Positions 8,073 to 15,122 of a stretch of DNA of 24,809 nucleotides are shown in pieces. A program made the translations under genes and the position numbers. Where the stretch lies: assembly GCA_028698975.1 (NCBI GenBank), contig JAQVVK010000005.1, positions 1-24,809 of the forward strand, read 5' to 3'. Within the stretch, counting starts at the first letter, position 1. Each line of letters begins with the position of its first letter. Under the pieces are notes generated by a model, which was not told the DNA's origin, searched no databases, and saw only the letters and a list, made by a program, of their open reading frames with translations. The stretch comes from Victivallaceae bacterium (lineage in GTDB: Bacteria > Verrucomicrobiota > Lentisphaeria > Victivallales > Victivallaceae).

Positions 8073-9500
8073 ATGGCGGAAATCGGACAATTTCTCGGCA
8101 ATGAAATGCGGCTGGAGCAGCAGCTTTCCACGCGTCAGCTGCAAAGTCTCGAGCTTCTGAATCTGCCCGCATTGGAGCTTGAGGAGCGTCTGTCGCAGGA
8201 GCTGGCCGCCAACCCGGTGCTGGAGCTGGCCGAGCCGCTGCCGGAACACGAACCGGAGACGCCAAGCGATACTCCGCCCGAAAAAGACGACGAAGCCGCG
8301 ATCGACGCCCGCACGGTGGAAAGTTCCGACGAGTGGGCCGACGAGCTGCCGGTGCCCGGCGATACAGTGCCCGGCGGCGTGCCGGACGAGGTGCGTGAGT
8401 ATCTGATGAATTCTCCGGCCGCTCCGCCGTCGTTGCAGGAGCAGCTTCAAGACGAGCTAAATGTGGCCGTCGCCTCTCCGGCGGTGCTGCGGGCGGCGGA
8501 GCAGGTGATCGACAGTCTGGACGACGCGGGTTATTTCCGCAGTACGGCGGCGGATGTCGCCATGACCGCCGATGTCGAGCTGGCTGAGGCGGAGCGCGCG
8601 CTTAAACTCATACAGTCGTTTGACCCGGCGGGGGTGGGGGCGCGCGACGTGGGGGAGTGTCTGCGTCTTCAGTTGGAGCGGCGGGGCAAGCTCGACCCGG
8701 TGATGGAAAAGATTTTGGGCGAACACTTGGACGATGTGGCGCGCAACCGGCTGCCGCAGTTGGCCCGCGAGCTGGGGATCACGCTCGACGATCTCAATTT
8801 GCGGCTGGCGATGCTGCGGAGCGAAACCACGCCGCACCCCTGTTCGACGCTGGTGCCGCCGGGAAACGATTTCGTTCAGCCGGAGGCGGCGATCGTGCGC
8901 GGCGAAGACGGCAAATTCGAGGCGGTGCCTCTGCGCGGTTCAATGCCGCGGGTCTATCTCTCGGAGCGTTATCTGCGAATGCTTGACGACGCCTCGCTGC
9001 CGCCGGACGCGGCCAACTACATCCGCGAGAAGGTGCGTCAGGCGCGCGAACTCATGCGGGCTCTGGAGTTGCGGGGCAGCACGATCATGCGTATAACCGA
9101 TCTATTGACCGGCACTCAAAGTGAATTTTTCGAGAACGGGGTGGAATTTCTCAAACCGCTTACCATGAAGCAGGTCGGGGAGAAGCTCGAACTGCATGAA
9201 ACCACGATCAGCCGGGCGGTGGCCAACAAGTTCGTCAAAACGCCGCGCGGAGTTCTGCCGTACAAATATTTCTTCACCTCCGGCTTCACCGGCGAAAACG
9301 GCGAAACCGTTTCCAACCGGGCGGTGATGGAGAAAATCCGCGAGTTGATCGGCAACGAAGACCCGACCCGGCCGCTCTCCGACGATCAGCTGGCCGGTAT
9401 GCTTAAAGCGGGCGGCCTCGCCGTGGCGCGGCGCACCGTGGCCAAATACCGCGAAAGCCTCAATATCCCGTCGTCAAATCTGCGCCGCATTCACCGTTAG
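8073..9500 (+). CDS. rpoN: RNA polymerase sigma-54 factor RpoN
   Basis: This 475-residue sigma-54 factor directs RNA polymerase to -24/-12 promoters that need an activator ATPase. Region I, the Gln/Leu-rich activator-interacting part, spans about residues 10-52 (MRLEQQLSTRQLQSLELLNL). An acidic region II covers roughly 53-115. The core-binding and DNA-binding domains follow, and the RpoN box ARRTVAKYRE lies at 452-461 near the C-terminus, with IPSS just after it. All hallmark regions are present and the length is normal. It stands alone, divergent from the walJ-like operon across a 151-base AT-rich gap, and converges on a TM2 gene with 9 bases between stops. No sigma-54-dependent activator gene is in the window. 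A 13-base palindrome (cgttt-ata-aaacg) followed by T7 sits 30-50 bases upstream of the start, and its role is unclear. Confidence 0.97.
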   Translation: MAEIGQFLGNEMRLEQQLSTRQLQSLELLNLPALELEERLSQELAANPVLELAEPLPEHEPETPSDTPPEKDDEAAIDARTVESSDEWADELPVPGDTVPGGVPDEVREYLMNSPAAPPSLQEQLQDELNVAVASPAVLRAAEQVIDSLDDAGYFRSTAADVAMTADVELAEAERALKLIQSFDPAGVGARDVGECLRLQLERRGKLDPVMEKILGEHLDDVARNRLPQLARELGITLDDLNLRLAMLRSETTPHPCSTLVPPGNDFVQPEAAIVRGEDGKFEAVPLRGSMPRVYLSERYLRMLDDASLPPDAANYIREKVRQARELMRALELRGSTIMRITDLLTGTQSEFFENGVEFLKPLTMKQVGEKLELHETTISRAVANKFVKTPRGVLPYKYFFTSGFTGENGETVSNRAVMEKIRELIGNEDPTRPLSDDQLAGMLKAGGLAVARRTVAKYRESLNIPSSNLRRIHR

Positions 9501-9509
9501 CACGGCAAC

Positions 9510-9932
9510 TCACTGCATGGCGGCCGCGCCGACAAATAAGCTAAAGCATAAAAACGCGATGATCAGACCGGCCAGACCGACCAGTTTAAGTATCGCCGCG
9601 ATCAATCCGACCACCGCTCCGCTGCCCTGCTCGCTCATTTCCACACCCGAGGCATCGGCCTTGACGGTGATAAGTTCGACCGCCACCCATATTTCGGAAA
9701 CGATTATGCCGATGCAGGAAAGCGTGAGTACAAGCTGGGCAATGCCGTAACCAGTGCGGCCGGCGTAAAAATTGTGAATGCCCCAGCCGCCGAGGAACCA
9801 ACCGAGCAAGGCATAGGCCAGACGGCTTTTGGGCGGCTTGACCGCCGCCGCAACGGCATTGCCGTTGGCACCGCATTTGCTGCAAAACACACCGTCTTCC
9901 GCCAACTGAGCACCGCATTTCGGACAAAACAT
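9510..9932 (-). CDS. Zinc-ribbon plus TM2-domain membrane protein
   Basis: This 140-residue protein opens with a CxxC...CxxC zinc ribbon (Cys3, 6, 17, 20; MFCPKCGAQL). A TM2 domain follows: two helices joined by the hallmark GGWGIHNFYAGRTGYG (about 48-63). A third hydrophobic segment (about 106-135) ends the protein. TM2 proteins are small membrane proteins of unknown molecular function. I start at 9932 because AAGGGGGG lies directly upstream and the zinc ribbon begins at that Met; a longer in-frame reading to 10091 would run through the neighbouring TM2 gene. It is the last gene of the lon operon and probably a paralogue of the gene just upstream. Confidence 0.85.
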   Translation of the reverse strand: MFCPKCGAQLAEDGVFCSKCGANGNAVAAAVKPPKSRLAYALLGWFLGGWGIHNFYAGRTGYGIAQLVLTLSCIGIIVSEIWVAVELITVKADASGVEMSEQGSGAVVGLIAAILKLVGLAGLIIAFLCFSLFVGAAAMQ

Positions 9933-9954
9933 GTCGCACCCCCCTTTTTTAGGA

Positions 9955-10293
9955 TCACCACCACAACGCAAGGACAGAACCCGAAGCGATTCCGACGGCC
10001 AACAGCAAATAACCGATGCCGCCCAAAACACCGAGCACCCCACCCGCCCGCGGCTCGTCCATGACCGTGCCGGAAGCGGATTTTCGCTCAAACCACAGAT
10101 CGCATACCGTCAAAGCCAATCCGACCGGAGCCCCCGCGCCGCTCATGACCAAAAGCAGCACCAGCGCACCGCGGCGGTCGTAACCGGCATAAAAATCATG
10201 CAGACCAAACCAGCCGCCCGCGATGCCGAGCAACACATAGATCAGCCGGTTTTTTGACCGGCCGCCGGTTTCGGATGTTTCGTCCGCCGTCAT
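9955..10293 (-). CDS. Small TM2-domain membrane protein
   Basis: This 112-residue membrane protein has a TM2-type core: the first helix begins near residue 16 and is followed by GGWFGLHDFYAGYDRRG (about 26-42), then two or three more hydrophobic stretches. It lacks the zinc ribbon of the neighbouring TM2 protein but shares the RL.Y.LLG...GW.G.H.FYAG pattern, so the two look like a diverged tandem duplicate. Only 3 bases separate it from the stop of the flavin-reductase-like gene, and no Shine-Dalgarno site is visible, which suggests coupled translation. Function unknown. Confidence 0.8.
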   Translation of the reverse strand: MTADETSETGGRSKNRLIYVLLGIAGGWFGLHDFYAGYDRRGALVLLLVMSGAGAPVGLALTVCDLWFERKSASGTVMDEPRAGGVLGVLGGIGYLLLAVGIASGSVLALWW

Positions 10294-10296
10294 CGG

Positions 10297-10842
10297 TCAG
10301 AAATCGGATTTCCGGTACTTGTCGGTACCGGCCGCGCGTTTGACTTCACCGATAATAGTATTATGCAGGTCGCCCGAGCCGTAACAGCGTTCGATCAACG
10401 ACTTGTCGCAAAATTCCTTGGCGATGAACCGGCCGCAATACAACTTGCGGCATTCGAGCGTCATTTCCGCCTCGGCAAACGACGGAGCGTCGACTTTTTC
10501 GGAACGTATCGGGGTCAACCCGGCCCGCGCCAGCTTGTCCGGCACCGCCCGACCCGAGGTGTTGCCCAGCATGGTCAACGCCTCGCGCCGCTCCTCGGGA
10601 AACGCCGACAAGGTGAAGCTGTCGTAACGCTCCAGAAATTCCATGGTATACCGCTGCGGCCTCACCACCGCCATCACCGCCGGCATTGCCCACATGGTGC
10701 CGAAAAAGCCCCAGCCGACCGTCATCGCATTGTAATTGCCGCTTTCAAAATCTCCGGCGGCCAGCAGCAGCCACCCCTTGCCCCAAACCGAAAAGGATTT
10801 CGTTTCAAACCGATCAAATTCAATCGACTGCAAATTGCCCAT
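10297..10842 (-). CDS. Flavin reductase-like (FMN-binding split barrel) protein
   Basis: This 181-residue protein resembles the flavin-reductase-like family, which binds FMN in a split beta-barrel. Supporting features are YNAMTVGWGFFGTMW (37-51), the position of the FMN-phosphate loop in this family, VVRPQRYT (59-66), and FTLSAF (76-81) followed by a Gly-rich loop (LGNTSGR). Five Cys or Met residues near the C-terminus (CRKLYCGRF and FCDKS) leave room for a redox role. The start at 10842 has GGGAGG upstream, one base after the folB stop. The reductase partner and substrate are unknown; many members of this subgroup are annotated only as flavin reductases. Confidence 0.78.
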   Translation of the reverse strand: MGNLQSIEFDRFETKSFSVWGKGWLLLAAGDFESGNYNAMTVGWGFFGTMWAMPAVMAVVRPQRYTMEFLERYDSFTLSAFPEERREALTMLGNTSGRAVPDKLARAGLTPIRSEKVDAPSFAEAEMTLECRKLYCGRFIAKEFCDKSLIERCYGSGDLHNTIIGEVKRAAGTDKYRKSDF

Positions 10843-10843
10843 A

Positions 10844-11200
10844 TCAGGCCTCCCTTGTAAAATTCATGACCACCGCGACGGCGGCGGCGAAACGCGCCCC
10901 GCCCGGCTTGGCGATTGCGACTTCGGCGGAGCAGACCTCGGGATACGCCAGCAACAGTCTGCCCATCGCCCCCGCCAGTCCCTCGATCAACTTAAATTGC
11001 GATGTCGAAGCAAGCTCCGCCAGCCGCGTTTCGATCTCGGCATAATTGACCGTATCCTCCAGCGCGTCGGAGCGACCGGCCGCCGCAAGATCAAGAGACA
11101 ACTTCACATCGACCAGCAGTTTCTGGCGGCGTTCGCGCTCCAAGGGCAAGGTGCCGATTATCGCGTTGACTTCGAGGTTGCGAATTTCGATTCGATCCAT
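10844..11200 (-). CDS. folB: Dihydroneopterin aldolase FolB
   Basis: This 118-residue enzyme of tetrahydrofolate synthesis converts 7,8-dihydroneopterin to 6-hydroxymethyl-dihydropterin and glycolaldehyde. Family residues are visible: Glu21 in LERERRQ, Tyr53 in DTVNYAEI, substrate-anchoring Glu73 in FKLIEGLA, and catalytic Lys98 in IAKPGG. Length is typical. It starts immediately after the lon stop (no gap) with GGAG upstream, so folate synthesis and protein quality control share a transcript here. A folC gene lies 2.7 kb upstream on the same strand, beyond the intergenic element, but folP and folK are not in the window. Confidence 0.93.
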   Translation of the reverse strand: MDRIEIRNLEVNAIIGTLPLERERRQKLLVDVKLSLDLAAAGRSDALEDTVNYAEIETRLAELASTSQFKLIEGLAGAMGRLLLAYPEVCSAEVAIAKPGGARFAAAVAVVMNFTREA

Positions 11201-13585
11201 CTATTTTTCTCCAAACCCGTGTTTCATCGCTTCACATAGATTGCGCACAAAACGAATGTCGAGCCGACGGCGGATCTCCTCCGGCAGCTCGTCGGCGTCC
11301 TTGCGGTTCTCCTCCGGCATCATCACCACCCGGATTCCCGCCCGCAGCGCGGCCGTCAGCTTCTCACGCACGCCGCCGATGGCGGTGACCCGCCCGGTAA
11401 GCGTGATCTCTCCGGTCATCGCCAGCTTTGAAATAAGTTTTTTGCCGGTGGCAAGCGAGATCAGCGCAAGCGTCATGGTTACTCCGGCGGAGGGGCCGTC
11501 TTTGGGGGTCGCCCCGTCCGGTACATGGATGTGAAAGTCGTTACTCTTAAAGTAGTCCGGCTTGATGCCAAGCGTCAACGCCTGCGACTTGACCAGACTG
11601 AACGCGGTCTGCGCCGACTCGGTCATCACCTTGCCGAGCGAACCGGTAAGCACGAGTTCGCCCTTGCCGCCCGGAATGGCGACCGCCTCCACCGGCAGAG
11701 TGACCCCGCCGCAACCGGTCCAGGCCATGCCGGTGGCACAGCCGGGGCGGTGCTCCAGCCCCGCGTTTTCCCGCAAAAACTTGCGTGCGCCCAAGAGCTT
11801 GCGCACCAAGGCGGAGTCGACCTTGATCGGCGCGCCCCCGGCGTATTCCCCGTCGATCACGCCGCGTGCAATGCGGCGGCAAACCCGCGCAATCGTGCGT
11901 TCAAGCTCGCGCACCCCCGCCTCCATCGTGTAATACTCGATGATCTCGTCGATGGCGGCCATGGAGAAACGCACATCATGCCCCGTCAACCCGTTTTCGA
12001 CGATCTGGCGCGGAGCCAGAAAACGGCGGGCTATCTCGCGTTTTTCCAGCGCGGTGTAGCCGGCCAGCCTGATGATCTCCATCCGGTCGCGCAGCGGCCC
12101 GGGTATGGTGTCAAGCATGTTGGCGGTGGCGATAAAAAACACCCGCGACAGATCGCAGTCAAGCTCGATATAGTGGTCGTTAAAGGCGTTGTTTTGCGCC
12201 GGATCAAGCACTTCCAGCAGCGCGGAAGCCGGGTCGCCCTTGTAATCGGCCCCCAGCTTGTCCACCTCGTCAAGCATGAAAACCGGGTTGGCACTGCCGG
12301 CTTTTTTGAGGCTTTGCACAATTCGACCGGGCATCGCGCCGATATAGGTGCGGCGGTGTCCCCTGATTTCCGCCTCGTCGCGCACGCCGCCCAGCGAAAT
12401 GCGCACAAATTTGCGGTTCATCGCCCGGGCGATCGACTTGCCGAGCGAAGTCTTGCCCACCCCCGGCGGACCGACCAGACAGAGGATCGGAGCGCGCCGC
12501 TCCTTGGGGCCGCGCAACTGCAATACGGCCATAAATTCAAGGATGCGCTTCTTGACGTCGTCCAGCCCGTAATGGTCGGCGTCGAGCGTTTCCGCCGCCA
12601 ATTTGCAATCAAGGCGGTCTTCGGTTTCGACACACCACGGCAGATCGAGCAGCCAATTGACATAGGTGTAGCTTATATTGTATTCCGGCGCGGAGGGCGG
12701 TATCATCGTCATGCGCTCAATCTCTTTGGCGGCGGTCTCGCGCACCGGGCCGGGAAGCGTGAGCGACTTGAGTTTCTTATCCAGCTCGACGATGTCGGGC
12801 GAACGGGTGTCCTCGCCCAACTCGTTTTGCACGGCGCGCAACTGTTCGCGCAGATAGAATTCGCGCTGCGAACGGCTCATCGCCTGATGCACTTCGGACT
12901 GTATCTTCATGCCCAGCTTGTTTTCTTCAAGCTCGCGGTTGAGGATCACCGCCATAAATTCCAACCGTTCCCGGATGGAAATACGGCTGAGCACGATCAA
13001 CTTTTCGGCATAACTGAAACCGAGCGCGTCCGCGATGATGTCCACCGTGCGCCCCGGAGTGGCGGCGTTGCAGACCGCCAGCTCCATTTCGCCGGAAATC
13101 GCCTGCACCATGCTGGAGAGTTCCGAAAAAACTCCGACAATGGCCGTCGTGCGCGCCTTGTTTTCGGAATCCTCGTTTTCTGATTCCGCGTCGGGAGCCG
13201 GGGTGAAGCGCGAAAAAAGCACTCCCGCCGCCGATTCGATCGACTGCGAACGGATGCGGCAGACGCCGCGCACCAGCAAATTCACCGTGCCGTCCGGCAG
13301 TTTGACCTCCTTGACCACCCGCGCCAGCACACCGGTCCCCAGACAGCGTTTGCCCTCAAAATCAAATACCCCGATATTTATTTTGGCCGGCAGACGCCCC
13401 AATTCCTCGGCCGTCGGCAGTTCGTTATAGACGGCGATCAGACGCTCGCCTTTCATCGCCGCCTTCAGTGCGGCGGTGTGGAGGACGCCCTCGACCAACA
13501 CTTGACTCAAACAGTATGGGAAGATCACCGGGTCGCGCAATATAAACATCGGTGCGCCGGTGCTTTGCATCGGATTATCACTCAT
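11201..13585 (-). CDS. lon: ATP-dependent protease Lon
   Basis: This 794-residue LonA-type protease degrades misfolded and regulatory proteins in the cytoplasm. The N-terminal substrate-binding domain (about 13-210) and a coiled-coil middle region lead into the AAA+ module, with Walker A GPPGVGKTS (372-380) and Walker B FMLDE (436-440). The C-terminal protease domain carries catalytic Ser699 in PKDGPSAG and Lys742 in REKLTAALRAG. All required residues are present and the length is standard. The start at 13585 has AAGGAG upstream. It is the first gene of the operon lon-folB-flavin reductase-TM2-TM2, and a candidate promoter lies in the repeat-containing leader just upstream. Confidence 0.98.
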   Translation of the reverse strand: MSDNPMQSTGAPMFILRDPVIFPYCLSQVLVEGVLHTAALKAAMKGERLIAVYNELPTAEELGRLPAKINIGVFDFEGKRCLGTGVLARVVKEVKLPDGTVNLLVRGVCRIRSQSIESAAGVLFSRFTPAPDAESENEDSENKARTTAIVGVFSELSSMVQAISGEMELAVCNAATPGRTVDIIADALGFSYAEKLIVLSRISIRERLEFMAVILNRELEENKLGMKIQSEVHQAMSRSQREFYLREQLRAVQNELGEDTRSPDIVELDKKLKSLTLPGPVRETAAKEIERMTMIPPSAPEYNISYTYVNWLLDLPWCVETEDRLDCKLAAETLDADHYGLDDVKKRILEFMAVLQLRGPKERRAPILCLVGPPGVGKTSLGKSIARAMNRKFVRISLGGVRDEAEIRGHRRTYIGAMPGRIVQSLKKAGSANPVFMLDEVDKLGADYKGDPASALLEVLDPAQNNAFNDHYIELDCDLSRVFFIATANMLDTIPGPLRDRMEIIRLAGYTALEKREIARRFLAPRQIVENGLTGHDVRFSMAAIDEIIEYYTMEAGVRELERTIARVCRRIARGVIDGEYAGGAPIKVDSALVRKLLGARKFLRENAGLEHRPGCATGMAWTGCGGVTLPVEAVAIPGGKGELVLTGSLGKVMTESAQTAFSLVKSQALTLGIKPDYFKSNDFHIHVPDGATPKDGPSAGVTMTLALISLATGKKLISKLAMTGEITLTGRVTAIGGVREKLTAALRAGIRVVMMPEENRKDADELPEEIRRRLDIRFVRNLCEAMKHGFGEK

Positions 13586-13599
13586 TAAAACTCCTTTTT

Positions 13600-13635
13600 A
13601 AGTCGGTTATGTAAAAGTCGATTATGTAAAAGTCA
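13600..13635. repeat. 15-base tandem repeat, 2.4 copies, upstream of lon
   Basis: Unit aagtcggttatgtaa occurs at 13600-13614 and again, with one change (aagtcgattatgtaa), at 13615-13629. A partial third copy (aagtca) follows at 13630-13635. The repeat lies directly in front of the lon ribosome-binding site. Confidence 0.85.
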
Positions 13636-13636
13636 A
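13608..13636 (-). promoter_or_regulatory. Possible lon promoter inside a 15-base tandem repeat
   Basis: On the minus strand, TTGACT (13631-13636) and TACATA (13608-13613) are 17 bases apart and would give a leader of roughly 16 bases before the lon start, with AAGGAG in it. The -35 is good and the -10 is weak. Both elements fall within the 15-base tandem repeat at 13600-13635, so the repeat may create the promoter or hold a regulator site. Confidence 0.38.
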
Positions 13637-13656
13637 ATTTTCTATTTAGATGAGGC

Positions 13657-13696
13657 AACAAGGCCGACGCGTACTTGAGTACGCGAGGCTGAAGTT
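13657..13696. other. Long stem-loop in the intergenic element
   Basis: A perfect 7-bp stem cgcgtac-ttga-gtacgcg (13668-13685) is extended across small internal loops by GCC (13663-13665) with GGC (13687-13689) and AAC (13657-13659) with GTT (13694-13696). The nested pairing suggests selection for structure in RNA or DNA. No T-tract follows on either strand, so it is not a standard terminator. Confidence 0.6.
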
Positions 13697-13750
13697 AACT
13701 ATATATAAATAAAAAAGCGACTGTAACCCCGTCCTTTTTCGTTTTATCCT

Positions 13751-13770
13751 TTTCCCGGCATCCCGGGAAA
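13751..13770. other. Perfect 8-bp hairpin in the intergenic element
   Basis: tttcccgg (13751-13758) pairs fully with ccgggaaa (13763-13770) around a catc loop. Neither strand has a clean run of T after the stem, so intrinsic termination is doubtful. It could still end transcription from folC with help, or be part of a larger structured RNA. Confidence 0.5.
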
Positions 13771-13831
13771 TATATATGTGTTATTCAAAAACATGCAATT
13801 TCAGTATTCAATTTTGTGCGACTTTGCATAA

Positions 13832-13848
13832 CCGACTTTTTGAGTCGG
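13832..13848 (-). terminator. Hairpin just after folC, possible weak terminator
   Basis: ccgact-ttttg-agtcgg forms a 6-bp stem 5 bases beyond the folC stop, in the position expected of a terminator for the minus-strand folC transcript. On that strand the stem is followed by ttatg, not a T-tract, so termination would be weak. It overlaps the right arm of the inverted repeat. Confidence 0.3.
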
Positions 13849-13852
13849 CATT

Positions 13853-15115
13853 CTACAAATCGAGCGTCGAATCATCTCCGCACAGAGCATGGAGCAACTC
13901 ACCGGCCAGCACAAATGACCCCGCCCCCACCGTCCGCCGCCCGGCGGCCAGCGATTGGCGCACCGCTTCGACCGCGCCGGTCGAAGTAGACGCCGCGACG
14001 CCGGCTGGAGTTAGCTTGACCAATTCCTCCGGCTCAAACGCCGGCCGCCTGGCCCCGTGAAGCGGCACAAAGACCATTTCCGACGCGATCGGGGCGAGTT
14101 CGGCCAGCCCGCGCGCCGCGTCCTTGTCGCGGTAGGAGCCAAAAACAAACACAAATTTTTCGCCCGGAAACATTTCACTCAAGGTGTCGCGAAGCGCCCC
14201 CAGTCCATCCGGATTATGCGCTCCGTCAACGATCAGCTTTTCGCCAATGCGCTGACAACGCCCCGGCCAGACCACCCGGGCAAATCCCGCGTCGGCCCGT
14301 TTCAGGTCGATGTGAAGCCGCGGAGCCAGCCATTTGAGCGCAAGCTGGGTCAACATAAAGTTGTATCTCTGCACCCGGCCGGCCAAAGGCAGGGCAAAAC
14401 GCGCGCCCTCAAATTCAAACCGCTGCACCGTGCCGCCGCCGGAAAGGTCGTAAACCGCCTCCGGCGCGTCGCCGCCGCAGACCAGCACCGGCGAACCCAG
14501 CTCATGGGCGCGGGCTTCGATCACCCGCAACGCGGCCTCCGGCATGACCCCGGCAAAAAGCGGCACTCCCGGCTTGATGATCCCGGCTTTTTCGGCGGCG
14601 ATCTCCTCGATGGTGTCGCCCAGCCAACTGCGATGATCGAGCGCGATATTGGTTATCACCGTGGCCAGCGGCGTCACCACATTGGTGGCGTCGAGCCGGC
14701 CTCCCATGCCGGTCTCCCACACCGCCACATCAACGCCCGCCCGGGCAAAAATTAGCGCGGCCAGCACCGTGGTAAATTCAAAAAGCGAACATTTTCCGTC
14801 GCACACCTTGCGCAATTCGGCGCAGTAATCGTCAAAATCCGCTTCGCCGACCGCCTGTCCGTTGACCCGGAAACACTCGCGCACGTCGATCATTTCCGGG
14901 GTGGCGTAAAACCCGGTGGACAGCCCGGCGGCCCGCAACGTGCGCTCCAGCATCGCCCCGACCGATCCCTTGCCGTTGGTCCCGGCAATATGCACAAACT
15001 GAAGCCGGGCGGCCGGATTTCCGGCCTTTGCCATCAGCTCTTGCGTCGCCTCAAGCCCCGGCTTCATGCCGTGACGGGCCAGCGAATCAAGAAATTGGCG
15101 GTTTGCCGGATTCAT
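13853..15115 (-). CDS. folC: Folylpolyglutamate/dihydrofolate synthase FolC
   Basis: This 420-residue Mur-ligase-fold enzyme adds glutamate to dihydropteroate and to folates. The ATP-binding loop HIAGTNGKGSVG lies at about 42-53. The DATNVV segment and NIALDHRSWLGDT match the second substrate and metal site, followed by EIAAEKAGIIKPG. VDGAHNPDGL in the C-terminal domain is the family signature. I start at 15115: the alternative in-frame Met 20 codons upstream lies inside the tolB-like gene and encodes Arg-rich residues that do not belong to the family. The gap to the tolB stop is 7 bases with GGTAAGG in it, so the two are co-transcribed. Confidence 0.95.
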   Translation of the reverse strand: MNPANRQFLDSLARHGMKPGLEATQELMAKAGNPAARLQFVHIAGTNGKGSVGAMLERTLRAAGLSTGFYATPEMIDVRECFRVNGQAVGEADFDDYCAELRKVCDGKCSLFEFTTVLAALIFARAGVDVAVWETGMGGRLDATNVVTPLATVITNIALDHRSWLGDTIEEIAAEKAGIIKPGVPLFAGVMPEAALRVIEARAHELGSPVLVCGGDAPEAVYDLSGGGTVQRFEFEGARFALPLAGRVQRYNFMLTQLALKWLAPRLHIDLKRADAGFARVVWPGRCQRIGEKLIVDGAHNPDGLGALRDTLSEMFPGEKFVFVFGSYRDKDAARGLAELAPIASEMVFVPLHGARRPAFEPEELVKLTPAGVAASTSTGAVEAVRQSLAAGRRTVGAGSFVLAGELLHALCGDDSTLDL

Positions 15116-15122
15116 ATGCGCC

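Larger units (their letters stand above)
13600..13838. repeat. Inverted-repeat-bounded intergenic element between folC and lon
   Basis: The left arm aagtcggttatg-taaaagtcg (13600-13620) is matched in inverted orientation by cgactttgcataaccgactt (13819-13838): 12 bases are identical, then one indel and a further 7. The ~200 bases between the arms are AT-rich and hold two perfect hairpins. It contains no plausible gene: the frames through it are short and lack ribosome-binding sites. The layout resembles a miniature inverted-repeat element or a regulatory RNA region, but no target duplication was found. Confidence 0.55.

Noticed and set aside
12282..12310. TGGCAC-like sequence considered as a sigma-54 promoter because rpoN is present
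   Set aside because: The -12 TTGC element is missing at the right spacing and the site lies inside lon. No convincing -24/-12 promoter was found in the window.
11525..13183. 552-residue plus-strand open frame opposite lon
   Set aside because: It is a GC-rich mirror frame of the lon gene, with no motif or start signal.
13776..14060. 94-residue plus-strand open frame running from the intergenic element into folC
   Set aside because: It has no ribosome-binding site, and most of it is antisense to the conserved end of FolC.
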